Positions 7,093 through 13,266 of a stretch of 13,827 bases of DNA are shown one piece after another. Each line of letters starts with the position of its first letter. The first letter of the stretch is position 1. This DNA comes from Desulfobacteria bacterium (GTDB lineage Bacteria > Desulfobacterota > Desulfobacteria > Desulfobacterales > C00003060): positions 1 to 13,827 of the forward strand of contig JAQYWL010000320.1 in NCBI GenBank assembly GCA_030145035.1, written 5' to 3'. The notes under the pieces are model-generated. The model saw nothing but the letters and a program-made list of their open reading frames with translations, made no database searches and was not told the origin of the DNA. A program made the translations under genes and the position numbers.

Positions 7093-7323
7093 TCATTCTT
7101 TTCCGGCGAAAAATGGCTCCGCTTGAACGTTTCCTTCCTCGTCCTTGAGAAGTATGGAGACCTTTTTTTCGGTTTCGTCCAACTTGTTTGAGCAGAGCTT
7201 CGATAGCTTGACACCCTCTTGAAACTTCTTCAGGGCCTCATCCAGAGTCAGGTCGCCACTTTCCAATTCGTGCACGATTGATTCCAATCGTTTCATGGCA
7301 CTCTCAAATGTTTGCTTGGCCAT
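7093..7323 (-). CDS. xseB: Exodeoxyribonuclease VII small subunit
   Basis: This 76-residue protein has the family's normal size and begins with the typical pattern FESAMKRLESIVHELESGDL, followed by LDEALKKFQEGVKLSKLC. It forms long helices that bind the large subunit XseA; exonuclease VII degrades single-stranded DNA from both ends. Its ATG overlaps the end of xseA by 20 bp, and AGAGAGGA lies 9 nt upstream inside xseA, so translation is probably coupled. The last six or so residues abut the octamer repeat. Confidence 0.96.
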   Translation of the reverse strand: MAKQTFESAMKRLESIVHELESGDLTLDEALKKFQEGVKLSKLCSNKLDETEKKVSILLKDEEGNVQAEPFFAGKE

Positions 7324-8671
7324 CAGTTCGCTTCCTCTCTATGCGGCAGACCATCGCCCCCCTTGAGACAGTCACCTCCACGTGCTGTCCCACACTCACC
7401 TGCTGAACATCCTTAACAAGGGCATAATCCGGCAATGTGCGCGTCACGCTGTAGCCCCGCTCCAGGATCGCCAGGGGATTCAGGGTGTTCAACTTGGCCA
7501 CCGTGGTGCGAAGTATGCTCTTCTTTGATTCCAAAAAGAATTGCATTGCAGACAAAAGAGTTTGGCGATGGTGTTTAAGTAATACATCAAGGTCTTTGAC
7601 CATAAACTGAGGTCCGCACCGGCAGAGTCGTTCTCGCATCATATTTAGACGATCTCTCTTCTCGTCTAATCGCCTTGAGAGCCCCCGCAGGATTCTTCCA
7701 AGCGCGTCGTCAAGTCGCAATCGATAGTCGGCAATCTGCCTGCCGGGATGAACCAGCCGCTTTGAAAGCTGGATTGTTCGTTCCCTCAAGAGCCGAAGCC
7801 TCTGAGACATAGCACTTTTTAGGGCACCCCTGATCTCCTGAATGCGTTTCAGTAGTTCCTGTTTGACCGGTACGATCAGCTCGGCCGCAACTGAGGGTGT
7901 TGGCGCACGCACGTCGGCAGTAAAGTCGGCAATGGTAAAATCTGTTTCGTGTCCAACGGCCGAAACAACAGGGATATGAGAGGCAAAAATGGCGCGTGCC
8001 ACAACCTCCGAGTTGAATGCCTGTAGGTCTTCCAGGGAACCGCCCCCCCGAGCCACCACAATGACGTCAGCATCGTTCATCTCATTCAGCAATTGCAGTG
8101 CTTCGGCGATTTCCTCGGCTGCTCCTTCTCCCTGAACCTTCACCGGTGCTATCTCAACCGCTACATTCGGAAACCTGCGATTGATCACGTGCATTATGTC
8201 ACGTATGACAGCTCCGGTAGGGGAAGTGACAACTGCGATCTTTTGCGGCAGGTACGGGAGGGGACGCTTGTGTTTTTCGTCGAACAGCCCTTCGGCTGCC
8301 AGCCCGGCCTTGAGCTGTTCAAAGACTAATTGCAGGATACCTATGCCCTCAGGCTCCAGATATTCTATAATAATCTGATAGATCCCTCTGGGCTCATACA
8401 GATTGAGCCGCCCCATGGCAACCACTGCCATCCCGTCCTCAGGCCGAAATTTTAGACTCCGGTTCTGAGCCCGAAACATGACGGCGTTAATCTGTGCCCC
8501 CGGGTCCTTCAGGGTAAAGTAGAAATGCCCGGATACCGGTATGCGAAAATTGGAGATTTCGCCCGCAACCCAAACAAATGGATAAGCGTTTTCAAGAAGC
8601 CCTTTGATGCTTTGGGTAAGCTCGCTCACCGTGAAGATGTGGCGTTCCGTGAGCGTGAAATCTTTATCCAT
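7304..8671 (-). CDS. xseA: Exodeoxyribonuclease VII large subunit
   Basis: At 455 residues it has the family's normal length. The N-terminal OB fold (about 10-110) starts FTVSELTQSIKGLLE and holds GEISNFRIPVSGHFYFTLKD. The catalytic domain carries VVTSPTGAVIRDI (147-159), ARGGGSLEDLQAFN (207-220) and SAVGHETDFTIADF (237-250), followed by RAPTPS (255-260), all hallmarks of XseA. A helical segment rich in Arg and Leu (about 270-390) matches the family's coiled-coil arm. It heads a five-gene minus-strand block with xseB, ispA, dxs and pyrD. The ATG at 8671 has only a weak upstream purine run (GAGACGG). The conserved VRAP region shows no disruption, so the subunit should be active. Confidence 0.98.
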   Translation of the reverse strand: MDKDFTLTERHIFTVSELTQSIKGLLENAYPFVWVAGEISNFRIPVSGHFYFTLKDPGAQINAVMFRAQNRSLKFRPEDGMAVVAMGRLNLYEPRGIYQIIIEYLEPEGIGILQLVFEQLKAGLAAEGLFDEKHKRPLPYLPQKIAVVTSPTGAVIRDIMHVINRRFPNVAVEIAPVKVQGEGAAEEIAEALQLLNEMNDADVIVVARGGGSLEDLQAFNSEVVARAIFASHIPVVSAVGHETDFTIADFTADVRAPTPSVAAELIVPVKQELLKRIQEIRGALKSAMSQRLRLLRERTIQLSKRLVHPGRQIADYRLRLDDALGRILRGLSRRLDEKRDRLNMMRERLCRCGPQFMVKDLDVLLKHHRQTLLSAMQFFLESKKSILRTTVAKLNTLNPLAILERGYSVTRTLPDYALVKDVQQVSVGQHVEVTVSRGAMVCRIERKRTDGQANI

Positions 8672-8717
8672 AGAGAAACCGTCTCAGAATTGGTACAACA
8701 TTTAAGAGGGCAAGCAT

Positions 8718-8746
8718 TTGACTTGGGCCGAAGCTCCATTTAACAT
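8718..8746 (+). promoter_or_regulatory. Possible sigma-70 promoter
   Basis: TTGACT (8718-8723, five of six to consensus) and TAACAT (8741-8746, four of six) are separated by 17 bp. It points toward the gene at 9012, which would leave a leader of about 260 nt carrying palindrome A. It is a sequence match only and could be chance. Confidence 0.35.
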
Positions 8747-8803
8747 ATGTTCGCATCATCCACAATCTCTTTTTCCGGTGGCAAAGCCCCACCACCCATG
8801 CTA

Positions 8804-8828
8804 TATAAAATCGCGAAGCGATTTTATA
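8804..8828. repeat. Palindromic repeat A, copy 2
   Basis: A perfect 11-bp palindrome TATAAAATCGC/GCGATTTTATA with loop GAA. The arms are identical to copy 1 at 304-328. The second GCGGC hairpin is absent here. Confidence 0.85.
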
Positions 8829-8880
8829 ACTTCTCTTGGCACTTTGTAACCGTTCACGGGTTCAGAGGTTCAGGGTTAAC

Positions 8881-8992
8881 ATTGAAGATTGAAGATTGAA
8901 CAATGCCCGCCCTGGTGCGACATCCGCGAAATAAGCTGTAGCCCTTGAAAACCCGGTCTGGGCCAGGGAAAAACAATCGACAATCGACAATC
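8881..8992. repeat. Heptamer arrays in opposite orientation
   Basis: ATTGAAG, ATTGAAG, ATTGAAC (8881-8901) face CAATCGA, CAATCGA, CAATC (8974-8992), whose reverse complement has GATTGTC at the same 7-bp period. The gap between is about 72 bp. The right array shares 19 identical bases with the ispD 5' end. Confidence 0.7.
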
Positions 8993-9011
8993 AAATAAGG
9001 CGGGGTGTGCG

Positions 9012-9437
9012 ATGCCAAACAAACGAACAAAGAAGCAGTTAGAATCCCTGGGCGAACGTGTGGGTGGTCGAGTCGGGCAAGGCCTGTCGAAGAATGCAGA
9101 GAAAAAAGGCGCAGACATCGGCAAGAAGGTCGGCAAGGCCCTGGGTGAACAGGTCGGACGGCTCCACGATGCCCTCGAAAAAGAGCCCGTGACAAAAAAA
9201 GAACAGCTTGGCATAGGTGGCAAGATGGGCACGGGACTCGGGGTCATCGCAAAACATCTTGTTGAGAAGCGCTACGGCCTGCTCACAAGGATGGTGGGCA
9301 CTGGCAATCTCGTGGCAGAGGGCCGCACTATGGGAGCGAAGGCAGAAAAGATAGTCAAAAGGGCTGTGAAGACAGGTGTTCAGCGGATCGCCCGCGTGAA
9401 GGGGAATTCCAAGGAAGGTCACGACAAGGGGGGCTAA
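9012..9437 (+). CDS. Small basic glycine-rich protein of unknown function
   Basis: The 141-residue product is rich in Lys, Arg and Gly, with no cysteine. The first 60 residues show closely spaced glycines in a nearly four-residue rhythm (GERVGGRVGQG, then GADIGKKVGKALGEQVG), which looks like an amphipathic glycine-zipper helix. No signal peptide is seen. A second half (GGKMGTGLG, MVGTGNLVAEG) keeps the pattern. I do not recognise a family; DNA, RNA or membrane-surface binding is conceivable from the charge but unproven. Support for a real gene: a G-rich ribosome-binding-like stretch (GGCGGGGTG) just before ATG 9012, a terminator hairpin at the stop codon, and a possible promoter upstream. Opposite-strand frames exist here but lack such support. 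It stands alone, flanked by minus-strand genes on both sides. Confidence 0.6.
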   Translation: MPNKRTKKQLESLGERVGGRVGQGLSKNAEKKGADIGKKVGKALGEQVGRLHDALEKEPVTKKEQLGIGGKMGTGLGVIAKHLVEKRYGLLTRMVGTGNLVAEGRTMGAKAEKIVKRAVKTGVQRIARVKGNSKEGHDKGG

Positions 9438-9467
9438 TCAGGTTCATGTTACCTGGAAAGCCCTTTT
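9431..9467 (+). terminator. Rho-independent type terminator at the stop of the small basic protein gene
   Basis: Stem GGGCT/AGCCC with an inner stem CAGGT/ACCTG (9431-9463), a symmetric 3-nt internal loop and a 7-nt terminal loop, followed by TTTT (9464-9467). The hairpin begins inside the last codons and includes the TAA. The T-run is short, so efficiency is uncertain. Confidence 0.6.
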
Positions 9468-9647
9468 GCGGAACGTCCGATAATATATATTATGTCAACT
9501 TCAGCCCTAAGCAGCTAAACTAAAGGCCTCCAGGGCATCCCTACCGTTAATGCGTGCCCTCTCCTCTTACGCTTACAAACTTAATCCCTAACTTTGACTC
9601 AAACAAGTGCCTAATCGGAAGTCTGTGAATTGGGGCTGCTCAGGGGG

Positions 9648-9929
9648 CTAGTCTGCGTGGGTGGCAGTGCGGGCTGCGTCAAGGAGTTCTCTAATGGCGG
9701 GCAGTACGTAGACGCTATCCAGATCCATGCGGCATAGGCATTGACTCAAAAGGCTGATCTTCTCGGAAAGGCCCTTTGACCTATCCATAATATAAAAACG
9801 GCGGCCCCTCACCTTGCACAGGCCGCTTGTTGCCGGCACTTCCGGGTCGGAGAAATCGTCATATCGTATTGAAATGCCTAATTGTTCTGCCAAATCTTCG
9901 AGGTATTGATAGGTCTTTTCAGGTTCCAT
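9648..9929 (-). CDS. Conserved-type small protein of unknown function, downstream of dgt
   Basis: This 93-residue protein has a helical start (EKTYQYLEDLAEQLGISIRY), a central strand-like part (SGLCKVRGRRFYIMD) and a C-terminal pattern LSEKISLLSQCLCRMDLDSV then LPAIRELLD. The layout resembles short hypothetical proteins I have seen in deltaproteobacteria and other phyla, but I cannot name a function. No signal peptide or metal-binding cluster is apparent. Its ATG lies 4 bp after the dgt stop codon, so it is almost certainly co-translated with dgt and is the last gene of the block. The tight linkage hints at a role with the dGTPase or nucleotide pools, which is only guilt by association. Confidence 0.75.
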   Translation of the reverse strand: MEPEKTYQYLEDLAEQLGISIRYDDFSDPEVPATSGLCKVRGRRFYIMDRSKGLSEKISLLSQCLCRMDLDSVYVLPAIRELLDAARTATHAD

Positions 9930-9933
9930 GGAC

Positions 9934-11133
9934 CTAAAGCCGCCCGGTAATCCTCGTGGGCCGGATATCCCGGGGGCACTGCCTCAGGAAGTACTGGTCT
10001 GTCATGCCGGCAATGAAATCGCGCGCGATCTCTGAATGGCTGGTATTGTTCTTGTATTCATCGGACATGCCATCCAGATATTCTGTGAAGATGATAGAGG
10101 CTTGATTGCCCTCTTTAAGATCTTTGAGATAACGTTCAAATACTACTTGAAAAACGTGCCTGATCTTTCCGGCATCCGGTTTTATTTTCGGATTCAGATA
10201 TATGTGGTTTAGGTTGAATTCTCTGAATTCTTTCAGGGCCTTTGACACTTCCTGGCTAAAGGCTATGCATGGCCTTTGGAAGCTGTTTTTGATAACATCG
10301 GTCACCAGGTTGTACACAATGGTCCCGTTGGTGTCCCCTAATCGTGCCACAGCGGCCTTCGGAAGCTGACTCCTTTTGATGAGGTTCAAGCGGATGGCAT
10401 CTTCAATGTCTCGTCCGATGTAGCTGATGGTGTCAGCCATGCGCACGACACACCCTTCAAGGGTCATGGGTGTTATGGGTATGTCTCGATCAGCAGCCTT
10501 GTTGGCTATCTCATGATCAAAAGTGTCAAAGGTCTTTTCGCGCTGTGGAAATAGTGCTTGAGTATGGATCTCGCCGTCATGACACAGGATGCCATCCAAT
10601 ACCTGGAGCGTTAGATTCCAGCCCCTACCCTTCCGTTCGATTTTGTCCAGAAATCTCACGCTCTGAATATTATGTTGAAACGGTCCGATACCGCACTCCT
10701 CACACAGCTCAGACAGGTATCCCTCCCCATCGTGACCAAACGGGCAATGACCAATGTCGTGGCCAAGGGCAGCGGCTTCAATGAGGTCTTCGTTCAGCCC
10801 GAGAAAACGGCCGATAGTGCGAGAAATCTTTGAAACCAGTTGCACATGAAGCACCCTGTGGGTAATGTGGTCATTGTCTACCAGATAAAAGACCTGGGTT
10901 TTGTCAATATAGCGCGTATAGGCCAACGAATGAAGAATGCGATCAGAGTCCGCTGCATAGTTCTGCCGATGACCGGTATCGATACCTTCGTCTGGAAACC
11001 GGCGGACGGCATCCTTGCTATAGGCAGCCTGAGGCGAAAGGAAGCGCTCTTCGCGCTCGTTCAGGGATTCCTTTACTTTCTGCAAATCGATCAAATTATA
11101 AAATCGCTCCACGATTTTATCAGATCTCTCCAT
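9934..11133 (-). CDS. dgt: Deoxyguanosinetriphosphate triphosphohydrolase-like HD protein
   Basis: dGTPases split dNTPs into deoxynucleoside and triphosphate and so help set dNTP pools. Numbered from the TTG at 11139, the HD-domain metal ligands are His94 (THR), His127-Asp128 (GHDIGHCPFGHDGE) and Asp236 (RMADTISYIGRD). The family signature DRILHSLAYTRYIDKTQVF precedes them. From ATG 11133 the protein has 399 residues, near the usual size for the shorter dGTPases. ATG 11133 is used because it overlaps the end of the ATP-grasp gene by 14 bp. The first 15 or so codons lie in palindrome A copy 3, so a later start such as GTG 11112 is possible. It is followed after 4 bp by the 93-residue gene. Substrate preference among dNTPs cannot be told from sequence. 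Confidence 0.92.
   Translation of the reverse strand: MERSDKIVERFYNLIDLQKVKESLNEREERFLSPQAAYSKDAVRRFPDEGIDTGHRQNYAADSDRILHSLAYTRYIDKTQVFYLVDNDHITHRVLHVQLVSKISRTIGRFLGLNEDLIEAAALGHDIGHCPFGHDGEGYLSELCEECGIGPFQHNIQSVRFLDKIERKGRGWNLTLQVLDGILCHDGEIHTQALFPQREKTFDTFDHEIANKAADRDIPITPMTLEGCVVRMADTISYIGRDIEDAIRLNLIKRSQLPKAAVARLGDTNGTIVYNLVTDVIKNSFQRPCIAFSQEVSKALKEFREFNLNHIYLNPKIKPDAGKIRHVFQVVFERYLKDLKEGNQASIIFTEYLDGMSDEYKNNTSHSEIARDFIAGMTDQYFLRQCPRDIRPTRITGRL
11098..11120. repeat. Palindromic repeat A, copy 3, in the dgt 5' end
   Basis: Arms ATAAAATCG (11098-11106) and CGATTTTAT (11112-11120), 9 bp, loop CTCCA. One base differs from copy 1 in the loop-side pair. It lies just past the ATP-grasp stop codon and within the dgt frame. 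Confidence 0.8.
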
Positions 11134-11902
11134 TCTCAATCATTTCATCTATGAGCTTGAAAAAATCGATTCCCGCCTGCCTGAATCCCTCGAGCCCGTA
11201 TTTCATGTTTGCCTCAAGGACCCAATACCGACCATTAGAAAAACAGATGTCCAGTCCTACGTCATCCATCTGGCAAAGACGGGCCGTGTTTTGGGCAAGG
11301 GCCAGGCCTTCCTCCGGGATGTTATCAAAACTGATAGTGGCACCCTGTGATACATTCGTGCGAAACTCACCTGGGCGAGCAACGCGCCAGTAGGCATGGA
11401 TAATCCGGCCACGAATCAACACAACGCGAAGGTCCCGGTCGATTTCAAGGTATTCCTGTATGTAGGCGGCGCGTAGCATTCTTTTGTTGTATCTGGCAAG
11501 GTCATCCTTGTTGCGGATCAGATATATGCCTCTGCCCAGGGCTGAGCCCCGCGCGATCTTGGCCACAAAGGGAAATTCAAAGTGTTCCAGTATCTTCGAC
11601 TTTTGATAATTCCCATAAAAAACCCGTGTCCTGGGGTGAGGAACCTTAAGGAGATTGAAAAGGGCTGTCTGCTTGATCTTATCCATCGTATATTTGTACG
11701 TATGATAGTTAGGAAAGGTCCGTTTGCCCATTGTGTCAAATATGTCGACGTAAAAGGCTGTGGGATAAAAAATCAGATCAGACTGGCGAATCAGCTCTAT
11801 TTGCCAATCCTCATAGTCGGAAAGATTGGTGCGAACCCCCAGGGTGATCACGTTCTTGCAGTGTCGCAACCTTCTCTCAAGGGCTATCCTCTTTGTATTC
11901 AA
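11120..11902 (-). CDS. RimK-like ATP-grasp ligase
   Basis: ATP-grasp enzymes activate a carboxylate as acyl phosphate and join it to an amine; RimK-type members add amino acids such as glutamate. Seen here, numbered from the proposed start: a lysine in FPFVAKIARGSALGRGIYLI that fits the ATP-binding strand and loop (about 110-129), YIQEYLEIDRDLRVVLIRGR (147-166), and the metal-binding region GLDICFSNGRYWVLEANMKYG (about 216-236) with its Asp, Glu and Asn. The open frame reaches 11962, but the first 20 codons come from palindrome A copy 4. The proposed start is TTG 11902, with AGAGG 6 nt upstream, giving 260 residues. The gene follows a glycosyltransferase and overlaps dgt. Its substrate is unknown. 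Confidence 0.85.
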   Translation of the reverse strand: MNTKRIALERRLRHCKNVITLGVRTNLSDYEDWQIELIRQSDLIFYPTAFYVDIFDTMGKRTFPNYHTYKYTMDKIKQTALFNLLKVPHPRTRVFYGNYQKSKILEHFEFPFVAKIARGSALGRGIYLIRNKDDLARYNKRMLRAAYIQEYLEIDRDLRVVLIRGRIIHAYWRVARPGEFRTNVSQGATISFDNIPEEGLALAQNTARLCQMDDVGLDICFSNGRYWVLEANMKYGLEGFRQAGIDFFKLIDEMIENGEI

Positions 11903-11914
11903 AGGAAACCTCTT

Positions 11915-11955
11915 ATACAATCGCTTCGCGATTCTATGCAACGCGGCTTCGCCGC
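11915..11955. repeat. Palindromic repeat A, copy 4 (double hairpin)
   Basis: ATACAATCGC (11915-11924) pairs with GCGATTCTAT (11928-11937) with one mismatch, then GCGGC-ttc-GCCGC (11943-11955). Hairpin order and spacing match copy 1. It occupies most of the gap between the glycosyltransferase and the ATP-grasp gene. Confidence 0.8.
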
Positions 11956-11980
11956 TCGACAAAAGGAAATTCCTATACAG

Positions 11981-12676
11981 TCAAATTACGAGCCTATCAG
12001 TCAAAGAATCTGAATCGTATGATATGAAAAAGGGTCGCCAGGCCGTCTCTCCAGGTGATCTTTTGCCTTCCTCATATCCTCTCCCACTGTAGGATATGGG
12101 CACCTCGTATATACGACATTTCAGCCTGGCAAACTTTGCGGTGATCTCCGGCTCAAAACCGAAACGATTCGACTTGATCGCAATATCCTTAAGGAAGGAT
12201 GCGCGAAAGACCTTGTAACAAGTCTCCATGTCAGAGAGATTGATGTTGGTGAGCATATTGGACAGAAGTGTCAGAAACTTGTTCCCAACGTAATGCCAGA
12301 AAAAGAGGACACGCTGGGGCCCGCCTGTAAATCTGGAGCCGTAGACCACATCTGCACGGCCGTCCATTATAGGTCCAATAAGACGACCGTATTCGCCCGG
12401 ATCATATTCCAGATCCGCATCCTGGATAATTACAATATCTCCTGTGACATGTTCAAAACCGGTCCTCAGCGCAGCGCCTTTTCCCTTGTTTTCCGAATGA
12501 AAAACGACTCTAATATCCTTCCCTACCACCTTTATTAGCCATTCTCTGGTCCCGTCCGTGGAGCAATCGTCAACCACAATAATCTCTTTGTCTTCGCGCA
12601 CTGATCGCACCCGGTTCAAGATCTCCTCGATGGTCCGTATTTCATTGTACACAGGAATGACAACCGAGAGCTTCAT
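11981..12676 (-). CDS. Family 2 glycosyltransferase, dolichol-phosphate mannosyltransferase-like, with altered C-terminus
   Basis: The start MKLSVVIPVYNE is typical of GT2 enzymes, which move a sugar from a nucleotide sugar to a lipid phosphate or other acceptor. Features: VVDDCSTDGT (34-43), the metal-binding D-x-D in IIQDADLEYD (D86, D88), YGSRFTGG (112-119), and the DPM-like NINLSDMETCYKVF (144-157). There are no membrane segments, so it is likely a cytoplasmic-face enzyme. ATG 12676 is chosen because it shares the A of the upstream gene's stop (TGATG) and has GGGGG 4 nt before it. After YEEGK (residue 205) the reading changes: the frame as given ends in an unfamiliar 26-residue tail, while the -1 frame gives KITWRDGLATLFHIIRF and then stops at 11997, as the family would predict. 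See findings. Confidence 0.9.
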   Translation of the reverse strand: MKLSVVIPVYNEIRTIEEILNRVRSVREDKEIIVVDDCSTDGTREWLIKVVGKDIRVVFHSENKGKGAALRTGFEHVTGDIVIIQDADLEYDPGEYGRLIGPIMDGRADVVYGSRFTGGPQRVLFFWHYVGNKFLTLLSNMLTNINLSDMETCYKVFRASFLKDIAIKSNRFGFEPEITAKFARLKCRIYEVPISYSGRGYEEGKRSPGETAWRPFFISYDSDSLTDRLVI

Positions 12677-13131
12677 CACACCCCCAAGAGCCGCCTTATC
12701 TCCCGGCGACTCCGTGTTAGGTGACTCCCTGGCCAGTAGATCCTTCCACAGGTCTTGCATTCGGAGAATCTATTGTGGCGGGTCCATATATGGTCAGGTA
12801 CTTTTCCAACCACATCCTCGGACTCGACAGGCTCAAGGAGCCCGTTGCAGACCGTGCAACGACTAAAGAATTTATCCGGATCGGGTTTGAGACCAAGCAG
12901 ACGGATAAGGCCCTGGAGCTGCATCTTCGGATCATTCGCCTCTATAAATATCAACCCGTCTGGTGCCACCTTTCCCACAAGCCGGGTATTGCGTGATAGA
13001 AGAATACGGCCCTCGTCTGCCAGTGCAAGAAATCTGTCATTGGACAGCGTGCGGGAGTAAAGGGTATCGTAACCAAGGATACGAAGCCATTTGGCCAGCT
13101 TTCCGAGCATTCGATCAGCAGCAAACCTCAT
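12676..13131 (-). CDS. Mut7-C (PIN-like) RNase domain protein with zinc ribbon
   Basis: The 151-residue protein opens MRFAADRMLGKLAKWLRILG, the hallmark of the Mut7-C domain, a PIN-like fold thought to act as a ribonuclease. Acidic residues Asp6 and Asp32, and Arg47 in LLSRNTRL, fit the expected active-site face. A zinc ribbon follows with Cys92/Cys95 (CTVC) and Cys125/Cys128 (CKTC). No signal peptide is present. Its stop codon overlaps the glycosyltransferase start as TGATG, so the two are translationally coupled. Pairing an RNase-like protein with a sugar transferase has no obvious logic and may only reflect shared transcription. Mut7-C proteins occur in many bacteria and archaea, but few have been tested, so the RNase role here is by family only. 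Confidence 0.9.
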   Translation of the reverse strand: MRFAADRMLGKLAKWLRILGYDTLYSRTLSNDRFLALADEGRILLSRNTRLVGKVAPDGLIFIEANDPKMQLQGLIRLLGLKPDPDKFFSRCTVCNGLLEPVESEDVVGKVPDHIWTRHNRFSECKTCGRIYWPGSHLTRSRREIRRLLGV

Positions 13132-13154
13132 ATTGGAGTGATCTAAAGTGCCTA

Positions 13155-13266
13155 AAGTGCCTAAAGTGAGCTAAAGTTGTGGAACTTGCCTTCGGCAAGA
13201 ACAATTTAGAACAGATAGAATTCCTTAACTTTAGGCACTTTCAACTTTAGTTCACTTTAGGCACTT
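13155..13266. repeat. Nonamer-family inverted repeat element, locus 2
   Basis: Arms at 13155-13179 and 13242-13266 are reverse complements at 24 of 25 positions, built from TAAAGTGCC-type units. The core holds a small hairpin CTTGCC-ttc-GGCAAG (13185-13199) and an extra unit CCTTAACTTTAGGCACTTT (13223-13241), identical in reverse complement to 1880-1898. The right arm covers the 3' end of the lipoprotein gene. It fills the gap before the Mut7-C gene. Confidence 0.85.

Larger units (their letters stand above)
8672..9011. other. Divergent gap of 340 bp between xseA and the small basic protein gene
   Basis: No gene is supported here. It holds a possible plus-strand promoter (8718-8746), palindrome A copy 2 (8804-8828), an octamer GGTTCAGn pair (about 8860-8877), an ATTGAAG heptamer array (8881-8901) and a CAATCGA array (8974-8992). 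The last two are related heptamers in opposite orientation. Confidence 0.7.

Noticed and set aside
9039..9422. 127-codon minus-strand frame opposite the small basic protein gene
   Set aside because: No ribosome binding site or terminator on that strand, and the plus-strand gene has both start and end signals. Kept in mind because neither protein has a known family.
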